Below, in pieces: positions 1 to 7,408 of a stretch of DNA of 12,415 nt. Each line of letters starts with the position of its first letter. Positions within the stretch are counted from its first letter, which is position 1. This DNA comes from Bacillota bacterium (lineage in GTDB: Bacteria; Bacillota; Clostridia; Christensenellales; Aristaeellaceae), in assembly GCA_023415145.1 (NCBI GenBank), contig JAEZLW010000116.1, positions 1 to 12,415 of the forward strand, read 5' to 3'. The position numbers and the translations under genes are program-made. The notes under the pieces are model-generated. The model saw nothing but the letters and a program-made list of their open reading frames with translations, made no database searches and was not told where the DNA came from.

Positions 1-656
1 GGGAGCAGATGAAGGGCAGCGGGCTGGGCACACCGGCCACGCGTGCCGCCATCATTGAGCGGCTGGTGGCGGTAGGCTATGTTCAGCGCAAGGGGAAAAC
101 GCTTCTGGCTACTGAAAAAGGTGCGGAACTGATCCGTGTCGCCCCGCCGGAAATCACCTCACCGGAGACAACAGGTCGATGGGAACTGGCCCTAAACCGT
201 ATTGCCGAAGGCAGTCAGGAAGCATCCCCCTTCCTCGCGGGCATCCGCCGCCTGTGTGATTTTTTGGTGAATTATGCCCGGGAGGACGCAAAGTCCGCCA
301 GCTTTGCAAAGGAAGAAGGGGCCAAGGGCAAAACCCGTCCAAAGGCCGCCGCAGCGATACCGGATACCGTATGCCCGGTGTGCGGCCAGGGCGGCGTGGC
401 GGAGAACAGCAAAGGGTTTTACTGCACCCGCTACCGCCTGGGCTGCCGCTTCACCTTGTGGAAGGATGGACTCAAAAAAGGCGGTGGACCGCTGCTTGCA
501 TCAAAGCTCATCCCCATACTCTTGAAAAATGGCAGCCTGCAAGGCAGTACTGGTCTTTTGACCCTTCATGAAGGCTTCTTGAGTTTCACGCCCAAAGGTG
601 CAACCTCCCCCGCCATCCGTGTATCCATCACCTATGCAAAAGCCCAGGGAAAGTAA
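1..656 (+). CDS. topB: DNA topoisomerase III, C-terminal part (5' truncated by window)
   Basis: This is the end of a type IA topoisomerase, which relaxes and decatenates DNA by passing one strand through another. The reading frame is open from the first base, with codons starting at base 3, so the true start and the catalytic tyrosine lie outside the window. The visible part begins with the conserved GLGTPATRAAIIERL segment, which in TopB-type enzymes lies C-terminal to the active-site region. Counting from the ATG at base 9, a lysine-rich linker (about residues 92-118) leads to a zinc-ribbon-like module with C122, C125, C139 and C146. A short C-terminal tail follows and ends in a TAA stop. 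The first in-frame ATG (base 9) is internal, not a start. The GTPATR motif favours TopB over TopA, which usually reads GRPSTYA here. I see no terminator hairpin directly after the stop. Confidence 0.9.
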   Translation, partial: EQMKGSGLGTPATRAAIIERLVAVGYVQRKGKTLLATEKGAELIRVAPPEITSPETTGRWELALNRIAEGSQEASPFLAGIRRLCDFLVNYAREDAKSASFAKEEGAKGKTRPKAAAAIPDTVCPVCGQGGVAENSKGFYCTRYRLGCRFTLWKDGLKKGGGPLLASKLIPILLKNGSLQGSTGLLTLHEGFLSFTPKGATSPAIRVSITYAKAQGK

Positions 657-665
657 TTCTGAACC

Positions 666-694
666 TTGCATCTTTAAAGCAGATGGGATAGAAT
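666..694 (+). promoter_or_regulatory. Candidate sigma-A promoter for the MFS-pepF operon
   Basis: A TTGCAT -35 (666-671) and a TAGAAT -10 (689-694) are separated by exactly 17 bp. Transcription would start near 701, right at a small GGGCA-AGGA-TGCCC hairpin (701-714), leaving an untranslated leader of about 100 nt before the MFS start. The -35 matches consensus only in TTG, so this is moderate evidence. A second box pair near 749-777 (TTGATA then CATACA) is weaker. Confidence 0.45.
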
Positions 695-801
695 ATCTTT
701 GGGCAAGGATGCCCTGTATCATTGACGCATGATGCCGGCCGTACCGCGTTGATAATGCGTACATATGCCTTCATACACAGGAAAGGCTGGTTCTTGATCC
801 C

Positions 802-2256
802 ATGAATAAGCCCAACTGGGGCCATGTGCTACACTGGCCCCGCTCAAGAGACTTGTTCGATTCCACCGGCATGACCGACAGCCTCCGCCGCAACCTGTAT
901 CTTATCATATTTAGTTCGATGTTTGGCATGGCCATGAACATCATTGTCAGCGGCGCGGCCTGGACCGGATTTTTAAGAGATATCATCCGCGCAGATGATT
1001 TTCAACTGGGTCTGATTTCCGCCATTCCCGTGGCGGCAAATACCACCCAGTTGTTTATCAGCTATATCATGGAGCGCAAGCGGAACCGGCGCTTTTTATT
1101 CCTGTTTTTCGGTATCCTGGGCCGTTCCCTTTGGATACCCATCGGCCTGATTCCGTTTTTCATCCCAGAAGTGGCGGGCTCGCTTCGGTCTTGGACCGTT
1201 GTTGTACTGGTAGCATTGATTGCGGGGGGCAACTCCTTTGTCAACCTTGGTTTCAACAGCCTGATGGGTGATCTGGTGCCCTTGCGCATCCGGGGCCGGT
1301 ATTTCAGCGTGCGCCAGCGGATTTTCATGACGGCGGGGATTGTCACAGGCCTGCTTGTCTCCTGGATTATGGACAGCGTAGGCATGCTGGGTTACACCAT
1401 TGTGCTGGTAGGCGCCGGCGTATTCGGCATGGCGGACCTTTCTTTCTTCTTCTTTGTAGAATGGCCGGCCATGCGTACCCCAGCACCGGAAGAAAAGCAG
1501 GACAGCTTTTTGTCCATGATCGTGACGGTGTTCAAAGACAAAAACTATATGAAAGTGGTGTTTTTCTACACCGCCTGGTATTTTGCCATTTTTGTTTCCG
1601 CACCGTTTTTTAATGTGTACATGCTGGAAAACCTTCGCATGGATTATACCCAGATTACACTGTATAACCAGATCACTTCCAATGTGATGATGGTATTATT
1701 CATCTCCCGTTGGGGGAGGTTGATGGATAGATACGGCAGCAAGCCCATTCTCCAGATTGTCACCCTGGCTTGCACCATTCCCCCGTTCCTTTGGATCTTT
1801 ACAACGCCGCAGGCAACATGGTTTATCATCTTCCTCAATCTGATAGGCGGCACCTTCTGGCCGCCCATCGACCTGGGACAGCAAAACCTCTCCCTAAGCC
1901 AGGCTCCGGAGAAGAACAAATCCATGTACCTGGCAGTATTCTTCGCCACCGCCAACCTGCTTGGTATCGCTTTGGGCAATGCCGTAGGCGGCGGGTTGGT
2001 AAAAGGTGTATACATCAACTTGGAGGAAATGAAACACAGCTTCATTGGCGTGACACTCAACCGGTATCACTACATATTTCTTACGTCTGCTGTACTTCGC
2101 CTGCTCTGTGTTCTGTTTATGCTCCCCAAGCTTCAGGAAGCAGGCTCCCATGCGGTGCGCCCGGTGGTCAGGGAGGTTATACATAATTCCTTTACAAGCT
2201 TCAGACAGAGGTTAATGAGAATGCAGGCATATATCCGTCATAGAACATCAAAATAA
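802..2256 (+). CDS. MFS-family transporter, substrate unknown
   Basis: This is a 484-residue integral membrane protein with about twelve hydrophobic segments, typical of major facilitator superfamily secondary transporters. The second half carries a recognisable MFS loop motif, WGRLMDRYGSKP (residues 304-315), with the usual G, D, R and G positions. Residues 156-172 (GDLVPLRIRGRYFSVRQ) form the equivalent cytosolic loop of the first half. The N-terminus (about 30 residues) and the C-terminus (about 40 residues) are polar and basic, consistent with cytosolic ends. The ATG at 802 is the first in the open frame, but its ribosome binding site is poor: AGGAAAGG lies about 15 nt upstream. A later start at M24 cannot be excluded. 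The stop codon overlaps the pepF ribosome binding site, so the two are probably translationally coupled. The substrate cannot be inferred from sequence. Peptide or amino-acid transport would fit the neighbour, but that is only inference. Confidence 0.85.
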   Translation: MNKPNWGHVLHWPRSRDLFDSTGMTDSLRRNLYLIIFSSMFGMAMNIIVSGAAWTGFLRDIIRADDFQLGLISAIPVAANTTQLFISYIMERKRNRRFLFLFFGILGRSLWIPIGLIPFFIPEVAGSLRSWTVVVLVALIAGGNSFVNLGFNSLMGDLVPLRIRGRYFSVRQRIFMTAGIVTGLLVSWIMDSVGMLGYTIVLVGAGVFGMADLSFFFFVEWPAMRTPAPEEKQDSFLSMIVTVFKDKNYMKVVFFYTAWYFAIFVSAPFFNVYMLENLRMDYTQITLYNQITSNVMMVLFISRWGRLMDRYGSKPILQIVTLACTIPPFLWIFTTPQATWFIIFLNLIGGTFWPPIDLGQQNLSLSQAPEKNKSMYLAVFFATANLLGIALGNAVGGGLVKGVYINLEEMKHSFIGVTLNRYHYIFLTSAVLRLLCVLFMLPKLQEAGSHAVRPVVREVIHNSFTSFRQRLMRMQAYIRHRTSK

Positions 2257-2267
2257 GGAGAAAGAAC

Positions 2268-4055
2268 ATGGCAGAACAAGTGAAACTGCGCAGTGAAATC
2301 GACAAGCGCTGGCAATGGAAACTGGAGGACCTTTACTCCACCCTGGAAAAATGGGAAGCGGACTTTCAAAATGTGAAAGCATCGGTGGCGGCGTTTGAGG
2401 TTTACAAAGGCCGTGTGGCGGAGAATCCCGCCAAGGCCATCAAGGCCTACTTTGAAAGCCACCTCACGCTGGAGCGCCTGTACGCCTTTGCCCATATGCA
2501 CAGGGACGAGGACAACGCCAACACCACCTTCCAGGCGCTGACCGACCGGGCGGAAACCTTGTCTGTGGAGGCTGAGGCCGCGGCTGCCTTCCTGGAGCCT
2601 GAGCTGCTCACTATGGAGGAATCCGACCTGAATGCGCTGATGAAGGATCCTGCGCTTTCGGATTTTGACGTATACTTGCACACTATCATTAGGAACAAGC
2701 CCCACACGCTTCCTGCGGAGCAGGAAAAGCTGCTGGCCATGACCGGGGAAATGGGGGCCGCGCCGCAAAACATATTCTCCATGCTCACCAAGGTGGACAT
2801 GAGGTTCCCCGATATCCGCAACGAAAAAGGGGAGGAAGTCCCCCTCACCGAAGCGGCATATGGCACCTTCATCCGCAGCACTGACCGCAATGTGCGCAAG
2901 GATGCCTTTACAGCGCTGTTTGAAACATACAAAAGCTTTGGCGCAACAATCGCCGCCACCTACGCAGGCAGCGTGAAGGGCGACCTGTTCACCGCCCGGG
3001 CCAGGGGTTTTGAAACTGCTGTGGAGGCCTCCCTGTTCCCGGATGAGATTCCGCTTTCCGTGTATGACAACCTGATTGCCGTCATTCATGAAAGCCTGCC
3101 CGCATTGAATGAGTACATTGCGCTGCGCAAGCCGGCCATGCATCTTGATGAAATTCATCTGTACGACCTGTACGCCTCCGTGGTGGAGGATTATGACATG
3201 AAACTGCCCTACCCCGAATCCTACCAAATGGTGATGGAGGGGCTTTCTTCCCTAGGCGCCGATTATCAAAAAGTGCTCAAGGATGCCTATGAGGACGGCT
3301 GGATCGACGTGTATTCCAGCAAGGCCAAGTCCAGCGGTGCCTATTCCTGGGGCGCTTACGGCGTGCATCCTTATGTGTTATTGAATCACCGGGACGATTT
3401 GGACAGCGCTATGACCATCGCCCACGAGATGGGCCATGCCATGCACAGCTACTTCAGCAACCTTCACCAGCCCGCCTCCAAGGCCAATTACACGCTGTTT
3501 GCGGCGGAGGTGGCCTCTACCTGCAACGAAATCATTCTCATGACAAGGCTGATGGAACGTTATGCGGACAACAGAAGAGCGCTGGCCTTCCTTTGCAACC
3601 ACCTGCTGGAGCAGTTCCGCACCACCGTGTTCCGCCAGACCATGTTCGCCGAGTTTGAGCGCATCAGCCACCGCATGGCGGAAAACGGGGAAGCTCTGAC
3701 CAAGGAAGCGCTTTCCAAAGCGTATCTGGAACTGAACCAGATGTATTATGGCCAGCATTGCGTGGTAGATGATCTCATACAGGTGGAATGGATGCGTATC
3801 CCCCACTTCTACCGGGCATTCTACGTGTACAAATACGCCACGGGCTTCTCCGCGGCAGTGTTTCTGGCCAACCGTATTCTTACCGAGGGTGAGCCCGCTG
3901 TACGTGACTATTACAAATTCCTGTCCGCCGGCGGCAGCCTGCCCCCCATCGAGGCGTTGAAGCTGGCCGGGGTGGACATGTCTAGCCCGGAGCCCATCCG
4001 CAGCGCCATGCAGGTTTTCAAGCAAACGACAGAGCGCTTGGCCCGGCTGCTGTGA
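2268..4055 (+). CDS. pepF: Oligoendopeptidase F (M3B metallopeptidase)
   Basis: This is a cytosolic zinc endopeptidase that cleaves short peptides (roughly 7-17 residues in characterised PepF enzymes), taking part in peptide recycling and nutrient peptide use. The 595 residues match the usual family length of about 600. The zinc motif HEMGH is at residues 386-390 (H386 and H390 ligands, E387 catalytic). The third ligand, E414, sits 28 residues after H386 in FAAEVASTCNE, the PepF signature. The C-terminal FYVYKYATGFSAA segment is also typical of the family and near the substrate-binding site. The N-terminal half is the helical PepF domain (about residues 10-190). No signal peptide is seen. A strong AAGGAG ribosome binding site (2255-2260) overlaps the stop of the MFS gene and lies 7 nt before the ATG. 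The small gene downstream follows after 18 nt, so the three genes likely share one message. Confidence 0.95.
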   Translation: MAEQVKLRSEIDKRWQWKLEDLYSTLEKWEADFQNVKASVAAFEVYKGRVAENPAKAIKAYFESHLTLERLYAFAHMHRDEDNANTTFQALTDRAETLSVEAEAAAAFLEPELLTMEESDLNALMKDPALSDFDVYLHTIIRNKPHTLPAEQEKLLAMTGEMGAAPQNIFSMLTKVDMRFPDIRNEKGEEVPLTEAAYGTFIRSTDRNVRKDAFTALFETYKSFGATIAATYAGSVKGDLFTARARGFETAVEASLFPDEIPLSVYDNLIAVIHESLPALNEYIALRKPAMHLDEIHLYDLYASVVEDYDMKLPYPESYQMVMEGLSSLGADYQKVLKDAYEDGWIDVYSSKAKSSGAYSWGAYGVHPYVLLNHRDDLDSAMTIAHEMGHAMHSYFSNLHQPASKANYTLFAAEVASTCNEIILMTRLMERYADNRRALAFLCNHLLEQFRTTVFRQTMFAEFERISHRMAENGEALTKEALSKAYLELNQMYYGQHCVVDDLIQVEWMRIPHFYRAFYVYKYATGFSAAVFLANRILTEGEPAVRDYYKFLSAGGSLPPIEALKLAGVDMSSPEPIRSAMQVFKQTTERLARLL

Positions 4056-4073
4056 CAAAAGGAGGAAAGCATC

Positions 4074-4412
4074 ATGAACGGTTACAACAAGCAGGAAGCG
4101 CTTCCCTTCATCCTTGGCCGGATCGAATCAAGGCTGCATAAGGAATTGCCTCTTGCAATGGAGGAGCTGGTTTCACAAGCCATCGACGCCGACCTTGCGT
4201 TTATGCGCGAAAGCGGCGTAATTGATGAAAACGGGAACACCGGCACCACGTATTACGATGACGACGACGCATTCGAGTACATGCTGGACGCACTGGTAGC
4301 CAAAAACAAGCTGGGGGCTGATGCGGCCATGAAGGTTGCTTCCCTTCTGGATGATTACATGGATGCCCAGCAGGCCTTCCTGGAGGAAAAAGGGCTGGTC
4401 GATTGGGACTAA
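4074..4412 (+). CDS. Small acidic protein of unknown function
   Basis: I do not recognise a family. The 112-residue product is soluble, mostly helical in appearance, strongly acidic and lacks cysteine. It has no signal peptide or membrane segment. Notable features are an amphipathic N-terminal helix (about residues 6-38) and a central turn with a tyrosine-acidic cluster, YYDDDDAFEYM (60-70). A C-terminal helix (about 78-106) follows and the protein ends in LVDWD. Translation is well supported: GGAGG at 4061-4065 lies 8 nt before the ATG, only 18 nt after the pepF stop. That spacing suggests co-expression with pepF, so a partner or accessory role is possible, but nothing in the sequence proves it. 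It is clearly a real gene by its ribosome binding site and position. Confidence 0.8.
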   Translation: MNGYNKQEALPFILGRIESRLHKELPLAMEELVSQAIDADLAFMRESGVIDENGNTGTTYYDDDDAFEYMLDALVAKNKLGADAAMKVASLLDDYMDAQQAFLEEKGLVDWD

Positions 4413-4550
4413 ATCAACCAAATGCTACGCTTTTGATTGAACTGGCACGGTTTTCTTGCAGGTCATGCCACCAACCTGCGATGCCTTGGTCAGGTGCATG
4501 GCATGCGGCCAAAAAACCGTGCAAGGAAAGGATTGCTGCGAAATCCTTCC
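4412..4550 (+). other. Inverted-repeat-rich intergenic segment, candidate structured RNA
   Basis: Several complementary arms are packed into about 140 nt. An outer 10-bp pair, GCACGGTTTT (4445-4454) with AAAACCGTGC (4513-4522), encloses CATGCCA (4464-4470) with TGGCATG (4499-4505) and ACCTG (4474-4478) with CAGGT (4491-4495). ACCTGC can alternatively pair with GCAGGT at 4458-4463, giving two mutually exclusive folds. A separate hairpin follows, GGAA-a-GGATT (4525-4534) with AATCC-TTCC (4542-4550). A weaker AATCAA/TTGATT pair (4412-4417 and 4433-4438) precedes them. The element would be transcribed as the 3' untranslated region of the MFS-pepF operon. Strand and function are unknown. It could also be a mobile or repeated palindromic element. 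Confidence 0.4.
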
Positions 4551-4577
4551 CAAACAACCGCACATGTCACTGGTTTC

Positions 4578-4612
4578 GGAAAATAAAACGAGGGGGCTTC
4601 GGCCCCCTCGTT
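4578..4612 (-). terminator. Rho-independent terminator of the glycerate kinase gene
   Basis: A perfect 11-bp stem (4587-4597 with 4602-4612) is capped by a TTCG tetraloop. Read on the minus strand it is followed by TTTTATTTT, a good U-tract, and it begins 25 nt after the kinase stop codon. On the plus strand the stem is preceded by an A-rich run but followed only by TTGCTCCCCC. It may therefore stop the convergent pepF transcript less efficiently. Confidence 0.85.
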
Positions 4613-4637
4613 GCTCCCCCAGATCATTTATAATTGA

Positions 4638-5885
4638 TTATCTACACAGAATCATCATCAAATCGTTGACATTGGTCCCCGTAGGCCCTGTGACCACCAA
4701 TCCCCCTGCCGCCTTGAGCACATCATAGGAGTTGTTGTCATTTAGCTGGGCGTTAATGTCAATCCCCAGCTCCCGGCAGGCTTTTGCGAACCCACCCGTT
4801 ACCATCCCCCCGGCAGCATCGGTAGGGCCGTCCGTGCCGTCGGAACCCACAGACAGAACCAGCACATTTTCTAGCCCGTCGATCCCCTTGGCTGCGGCCA
4901 GCGCCAATTCCTGGTTGCGTCCGCCCCTTCCATGGCCTTTCAGGTGTACCACTGTTTCCCCGCCCAGAATCACCGCACACGGGGCTTGCAAAGGCTGGCC
5001 CGTTTTTTGTATCTGCCTTGCGATTGCAGCCAGAAACCCGCCCGCCTCCCTGGCCTCCACATCCAGTGTGGTGGTCATAAGAAGCGTATCGTATCCAAGG
5101 GCCTGTGCCGCCTGCATGGCCCCACGGCAAAGTTCATTCACGTTTCCGGTGATTTCTGTGGTCACATTGACAAGCGCTTTGGGTGTCTCCTGCCCAAGCA
5201 TCTCCATGACAGGGTCAGGTACCTTCAGGTTGTACCTTTTCACAATCTCCAGCGCATCCAAAGAGGTTGAGCTGTCGGGATAAGCCGGGCCGGAGGCGAT
5301 ACTGTCCAGCGGGTCACCCAAGACATCGCTCAGTACGATGGAAAGTACACGGGCCGGCGCGCATTTGAGCGCGAACCTGCCACCTTTCACCTGGGACAGA
5401 TGCTTGCGTATGGTGTTAATCTCCACAATATTGGCGCCGCAGTTCAGAAGCTGTTTGGTAACATCGGCAATATCCGAAAGGGATACACCCATCAGTGGCA
5501 GTTCAAACAATGCAGAACCGCCTCCCGAAACGAGAAAAACCACTGTCTGATCTCCCGATAGCCCACTGACCAGGCGGAGGGCTTCCCTGGCCGCCTCCAC
5601 ACCGTTTTCATCCGGCACCGGATGCCCTGCTTCCATGATGGCTAGCCCGGGGATGTCTCCTTGGGAATGGCCGTATTTGGTGATGACGATCCCGCCCGAT
5701 ACCTTGCCTTCAAGCACGCCCATTGCCGCCTTGGCCATGCGCCAGGCTGCTTTCCCTATGGCGATGATCACTGCATTCCCCGCTATGTCATGACGGGCCA
5801 GCGCTTTTTCCACCGCCGATTCAGGCAGAACTGCTTCAATGGCCTCCCTTAAAATATACTGGGCGTCTTCTCGGAGCGTCGTCAT
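4638..5885 (-). CDS. Glycerate 2-kinase (GckA/TtuD-like, MOFRL family)
   Basis: This enzyme phosphorylates D-glycerate with ATP to 2-phosphoglycerate, which feeds lower glycolysis. The chosen start gives 415 residues, the usual length. The N-terminal DUF4147 domain carries GKAAWRMAKA (about 44-53), the glycine-rich SGGGSAL (120-126), NTIRKHLSQVKGGR (157-170) and SDVLGD (186-191). The C-terminal MOFRL domain shows GGETVV (308-313), GHGRGGRNQEL (317-327) and SDGTDGPTDAAGG (348-360). An ATG two codons upstream (5891) abuts the AGAGGG ribosome binding site (5897-5892), whereas the ATG at 5885 sits 6 nt after it, so I prefer 5885. The GntP permease upstream on the same strand supports a role in glycerate use. 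The two genes are separated by 84 bp holding a terminator-like hairpin. The family includes both bacterial glycerate and hydroxypyruvate-linked enzymes; the 2-kinase reaction is assigned by family. Confidence 0.9.
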   Translation of the reverse strand: MTTLREDAQYILREAIEAVLPESAVEKALARHDIAGNAVIIAIGKAAWRMAKAAMGVLEGKVSGGIVITKYGHSQGDIPGLAIMEAGHPVPDENGVEAAREALRLVSGLSGDQTVVFLVSGGGSALFELPLMGVSLSDIADVTKQLLNCGANIVEINTIRKHLSQVKGGRFALKCAPARVLSIVLSDVLGDPLDSIASGPAYPDSSTSLDALEIVKRYNLKVPDPVMEMLGQETPKALVNVTTEITGNVNELCRGAMQAAQALGYDTLLMTTTLDVEAREAGGFLAAIARQIQKTGQPLQAPCAVILGGETVVHLKGHGRGGRNQELALAAAKGIDGLENVLVLSVGSDGTDGPTDAAGGMVTGGFAKACRELGIDINAQLNDNNSYDVLKAAGGLVVTGPTGTNVNDLMMILCR

Positions 5886-5920
5886 ATGCATCCCTCTTAT
5901 TTTTCATTTTATTAATGAGC

Positions 5921-5962
5921 AAAAACCAGCGCCGACGGATAAGCGTATTATCCGGCGGCGCT
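5921..5962 (-). terminator. Terminator-like hairpin between gntP-type permease and glycerate kinase
   Basis: Two 15-nt arms (5928-5942 and 5948-5962) pair with a single central A-G mismatch around a 5-nt loop. On the minus strand the stem is followed by GG and then TTTTT (5925-5921). It begins 7 nt after the permease stop, so it looks like a full intrinsic terminator, yet the kinase gene follows in the same direction after 35 nt. No convincing promoter fits in that gap, so partial read-through is likely. It would lower kinase expression relative to the permease or protect the permease message. Confidence 0.8.
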
Positions 5963-5969
5963 TTTAGAA

Positions 5970-7346
5970 TCAACGCAGAATGAAGGAAAGTAGCCAGATG
6001 AAAAGGATTGCCACAATGCCCATGACCAGCGTGACCAAGGTTTGAGTCTTGTAGCCATCCTGGGCCTTGATGCGGCCAAAGTTGGTAACAACCCAGAAAT
6101 AGGAGTCATTGGCATGGGATACGGTCATGGAACCGGCACCAATGGCCATAACGGTCAGTGCTGCCGCCAGCGGCGTAGTCAGCCCCAAAGAAGCCATCAG
6201 GGAGTCCGGCGCGGAGAAAGCGCCCATCAGGCTGGCCGTGGTAATGATGGCCACTGTGGAGGAGCCTTGCGCGGTCTTGAGGATGGCGGCAATCAGGAAC
6301 GGGAAGAAAATGCCGACACTGGTCAGGAACGCTGCATTCTGGGAAATGAAGTTCGTAATCCCGGCCTCGGAGATCACCTTTCCCAGCACCCCGCCTGCCG
6401 CCGTGACAAACAGGATGGGGCCAACAGTCCTCAGCGTCTCCTCTGATAAGCGGGCAAACTCCGACATTTTACGTGTGGAGTACAGCAGACAGATGCTGAC
6501 AAGAAGGCCTGCCGCCAGGGCGATCATTGGCGTGCCCAGGAAGTAGAACAAGTCGGCTATCGGTCCAACGATCTTCAAGATGGAGAAAATGGAGCTGATG
6601 CTCATCAGCACCACCGGCAGCACAATGGGCATGAAGGAGACAAAGGTGCCGGGAAGCGTTCCGTATTCCTTCACCAGTTCTTCATAGCTTTTAACCGCTT
6701 CTTCCTTATCATCATCTTCTTCAGATTTGAGCCTCTTGCCAATGAACTTGGCAAAAAAGTAAGCGGCGATCAGAACGGGAATGGAAACCAGCACGCCTAC
6801 GCCGATGACCAGCAGCAGGTTGCTGCCAAGGCCCAGGGCATCTGCCGCGGCAATGGGGCCGGGGGTTGGCGGGATGAGTACGTGGGAGGTGTAAAGCCCT
6901 GCGGAAAGGGCAACGGTCATGGCAATGCTGGAAACGCCGGTTTTCTTTGTGATAGCCCTGCGGATGGGATTCAAAATCACAAAGCCACTGTCACAAAACA
7001 CCGGAACAGAAACGATCCAGCCCATGAGCAAGATGGCGATTTCCGGATGCTTTTTTCCCACCTTGCGTACAACGGCGTCCGCCATTTTCAAGGCAGCGCC
7101 CGTCTTCTCCAGAAAATAACCGATCATTGCGCCCAGTATGATGACAATACCCAAACTGGAGAACACACCTGAAAAGCCTGCGCCGATGACGCTGGGGATC
7201 TTGGTAAGGGGAATGCCGCCAAGGAGAGCCAGTATCAACGAAGTACCCATCAGGGAGAGGAATGGATGCAGCCTGAACTTGGAGATAGCCACGATCATAA
7301 CAGCAACCATTACAACAAAGGCGATAAGCAATGGTATACCTGACAT
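5970..7346 (-). CDS. GntP-family permease, probably for glycerate or a sugar acid
   Basis: This 458-residue proton symporter of the GntP family imports gluconate or related hydroxy acids across the cytoplasmic membrane. Family hallmarks are PVFCDSGFVILNPI (115-128), HVLIPPTPGPIAAADALG (155-172), KTAQGSSTVAIIT (357-369) and GAGSMTVSHANDSYFWVV (403-420). The protein has about a dozen hydrophobic segments. A charged cytosolic loop rich in E, D and K (about 203-228) splits the two halves. The ATG at 7346 is preceded by a strong GAGGAGG (7360-7354) at 7 nt, which fixes the start. The glycerate kinase downstream suggests that the substrate is glycerate rather than gluconate, because no gluconate kinase or dehydratase is nearby. 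Substrate assignment is inference from context; the family call is firm. Confidence 0.9.
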   Translation of the reverse strand: MSGIPLLIAFVVMVAVMIVAISKFRLHPFLSLMGTSLILALLGGIPLTKIPSVIGAGFSGVFSSLGIVIILGAMIGYFLEKTGAALKMADAVVRKVGKKHPEIAILLMGWIVSVPVFCDSGFVILNPIRRAITKKTGVSSIAMTVALSAGLYTSHVLIPPTPGPIAAADALGLGSNLLLVIGVGVLVSIPVLIAAYFFAKFIGKRLKSEEDDDKEEAVKSYEELVKEYGTLPGTFVSFMPIVLPVVLMSISSIFSILKIVGPIADLFYFLGTPMIALAAGLLVSICLLYSTRKMSEFARLSEETLRTVGPILFVTAAGGVLGKVISEAGITNFISQNAAFLTSVGIFFPFLIAAILKTAQGSSTVAIITTASLMGAFSAPDSLMASLGLTTPLAAALTVMAIGAGSMTVSHANDSYFWVVTNFGRIKAQDGYKTQTLVTLVMGIVAILFIWLLSFILR

Positions 7347-7408
7347 ATGAAAACCTCCTCATTTTTTTCATGGAATCCGGCTGAAGACAAACCTGGCACA
7401 TCATTCTT

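Noticed and set aside
722..756. TTGACG and GATAAT as an alternative promoter for the MFS gene
   Set aside because: The spacer is 23 bp, too long for a sigma-A promoter.
2238..3227. 329-codon open frame on the minus strand, antisense to pepF
   Set aside because: It is fully overlapped by pepF, rich in G, H and V as expected for an antisense shadow, and has no family features.
4456..4728. Cysteine-containing small frame (start MQVMPPTCDALVRC) in the gap after the pepF operon
   Set aside because: It runs through the terminator hairpin and into the kinase gene, and lacks a ribosome binding site. The CxxC-like pattern is likely chance within the inverted repeats.
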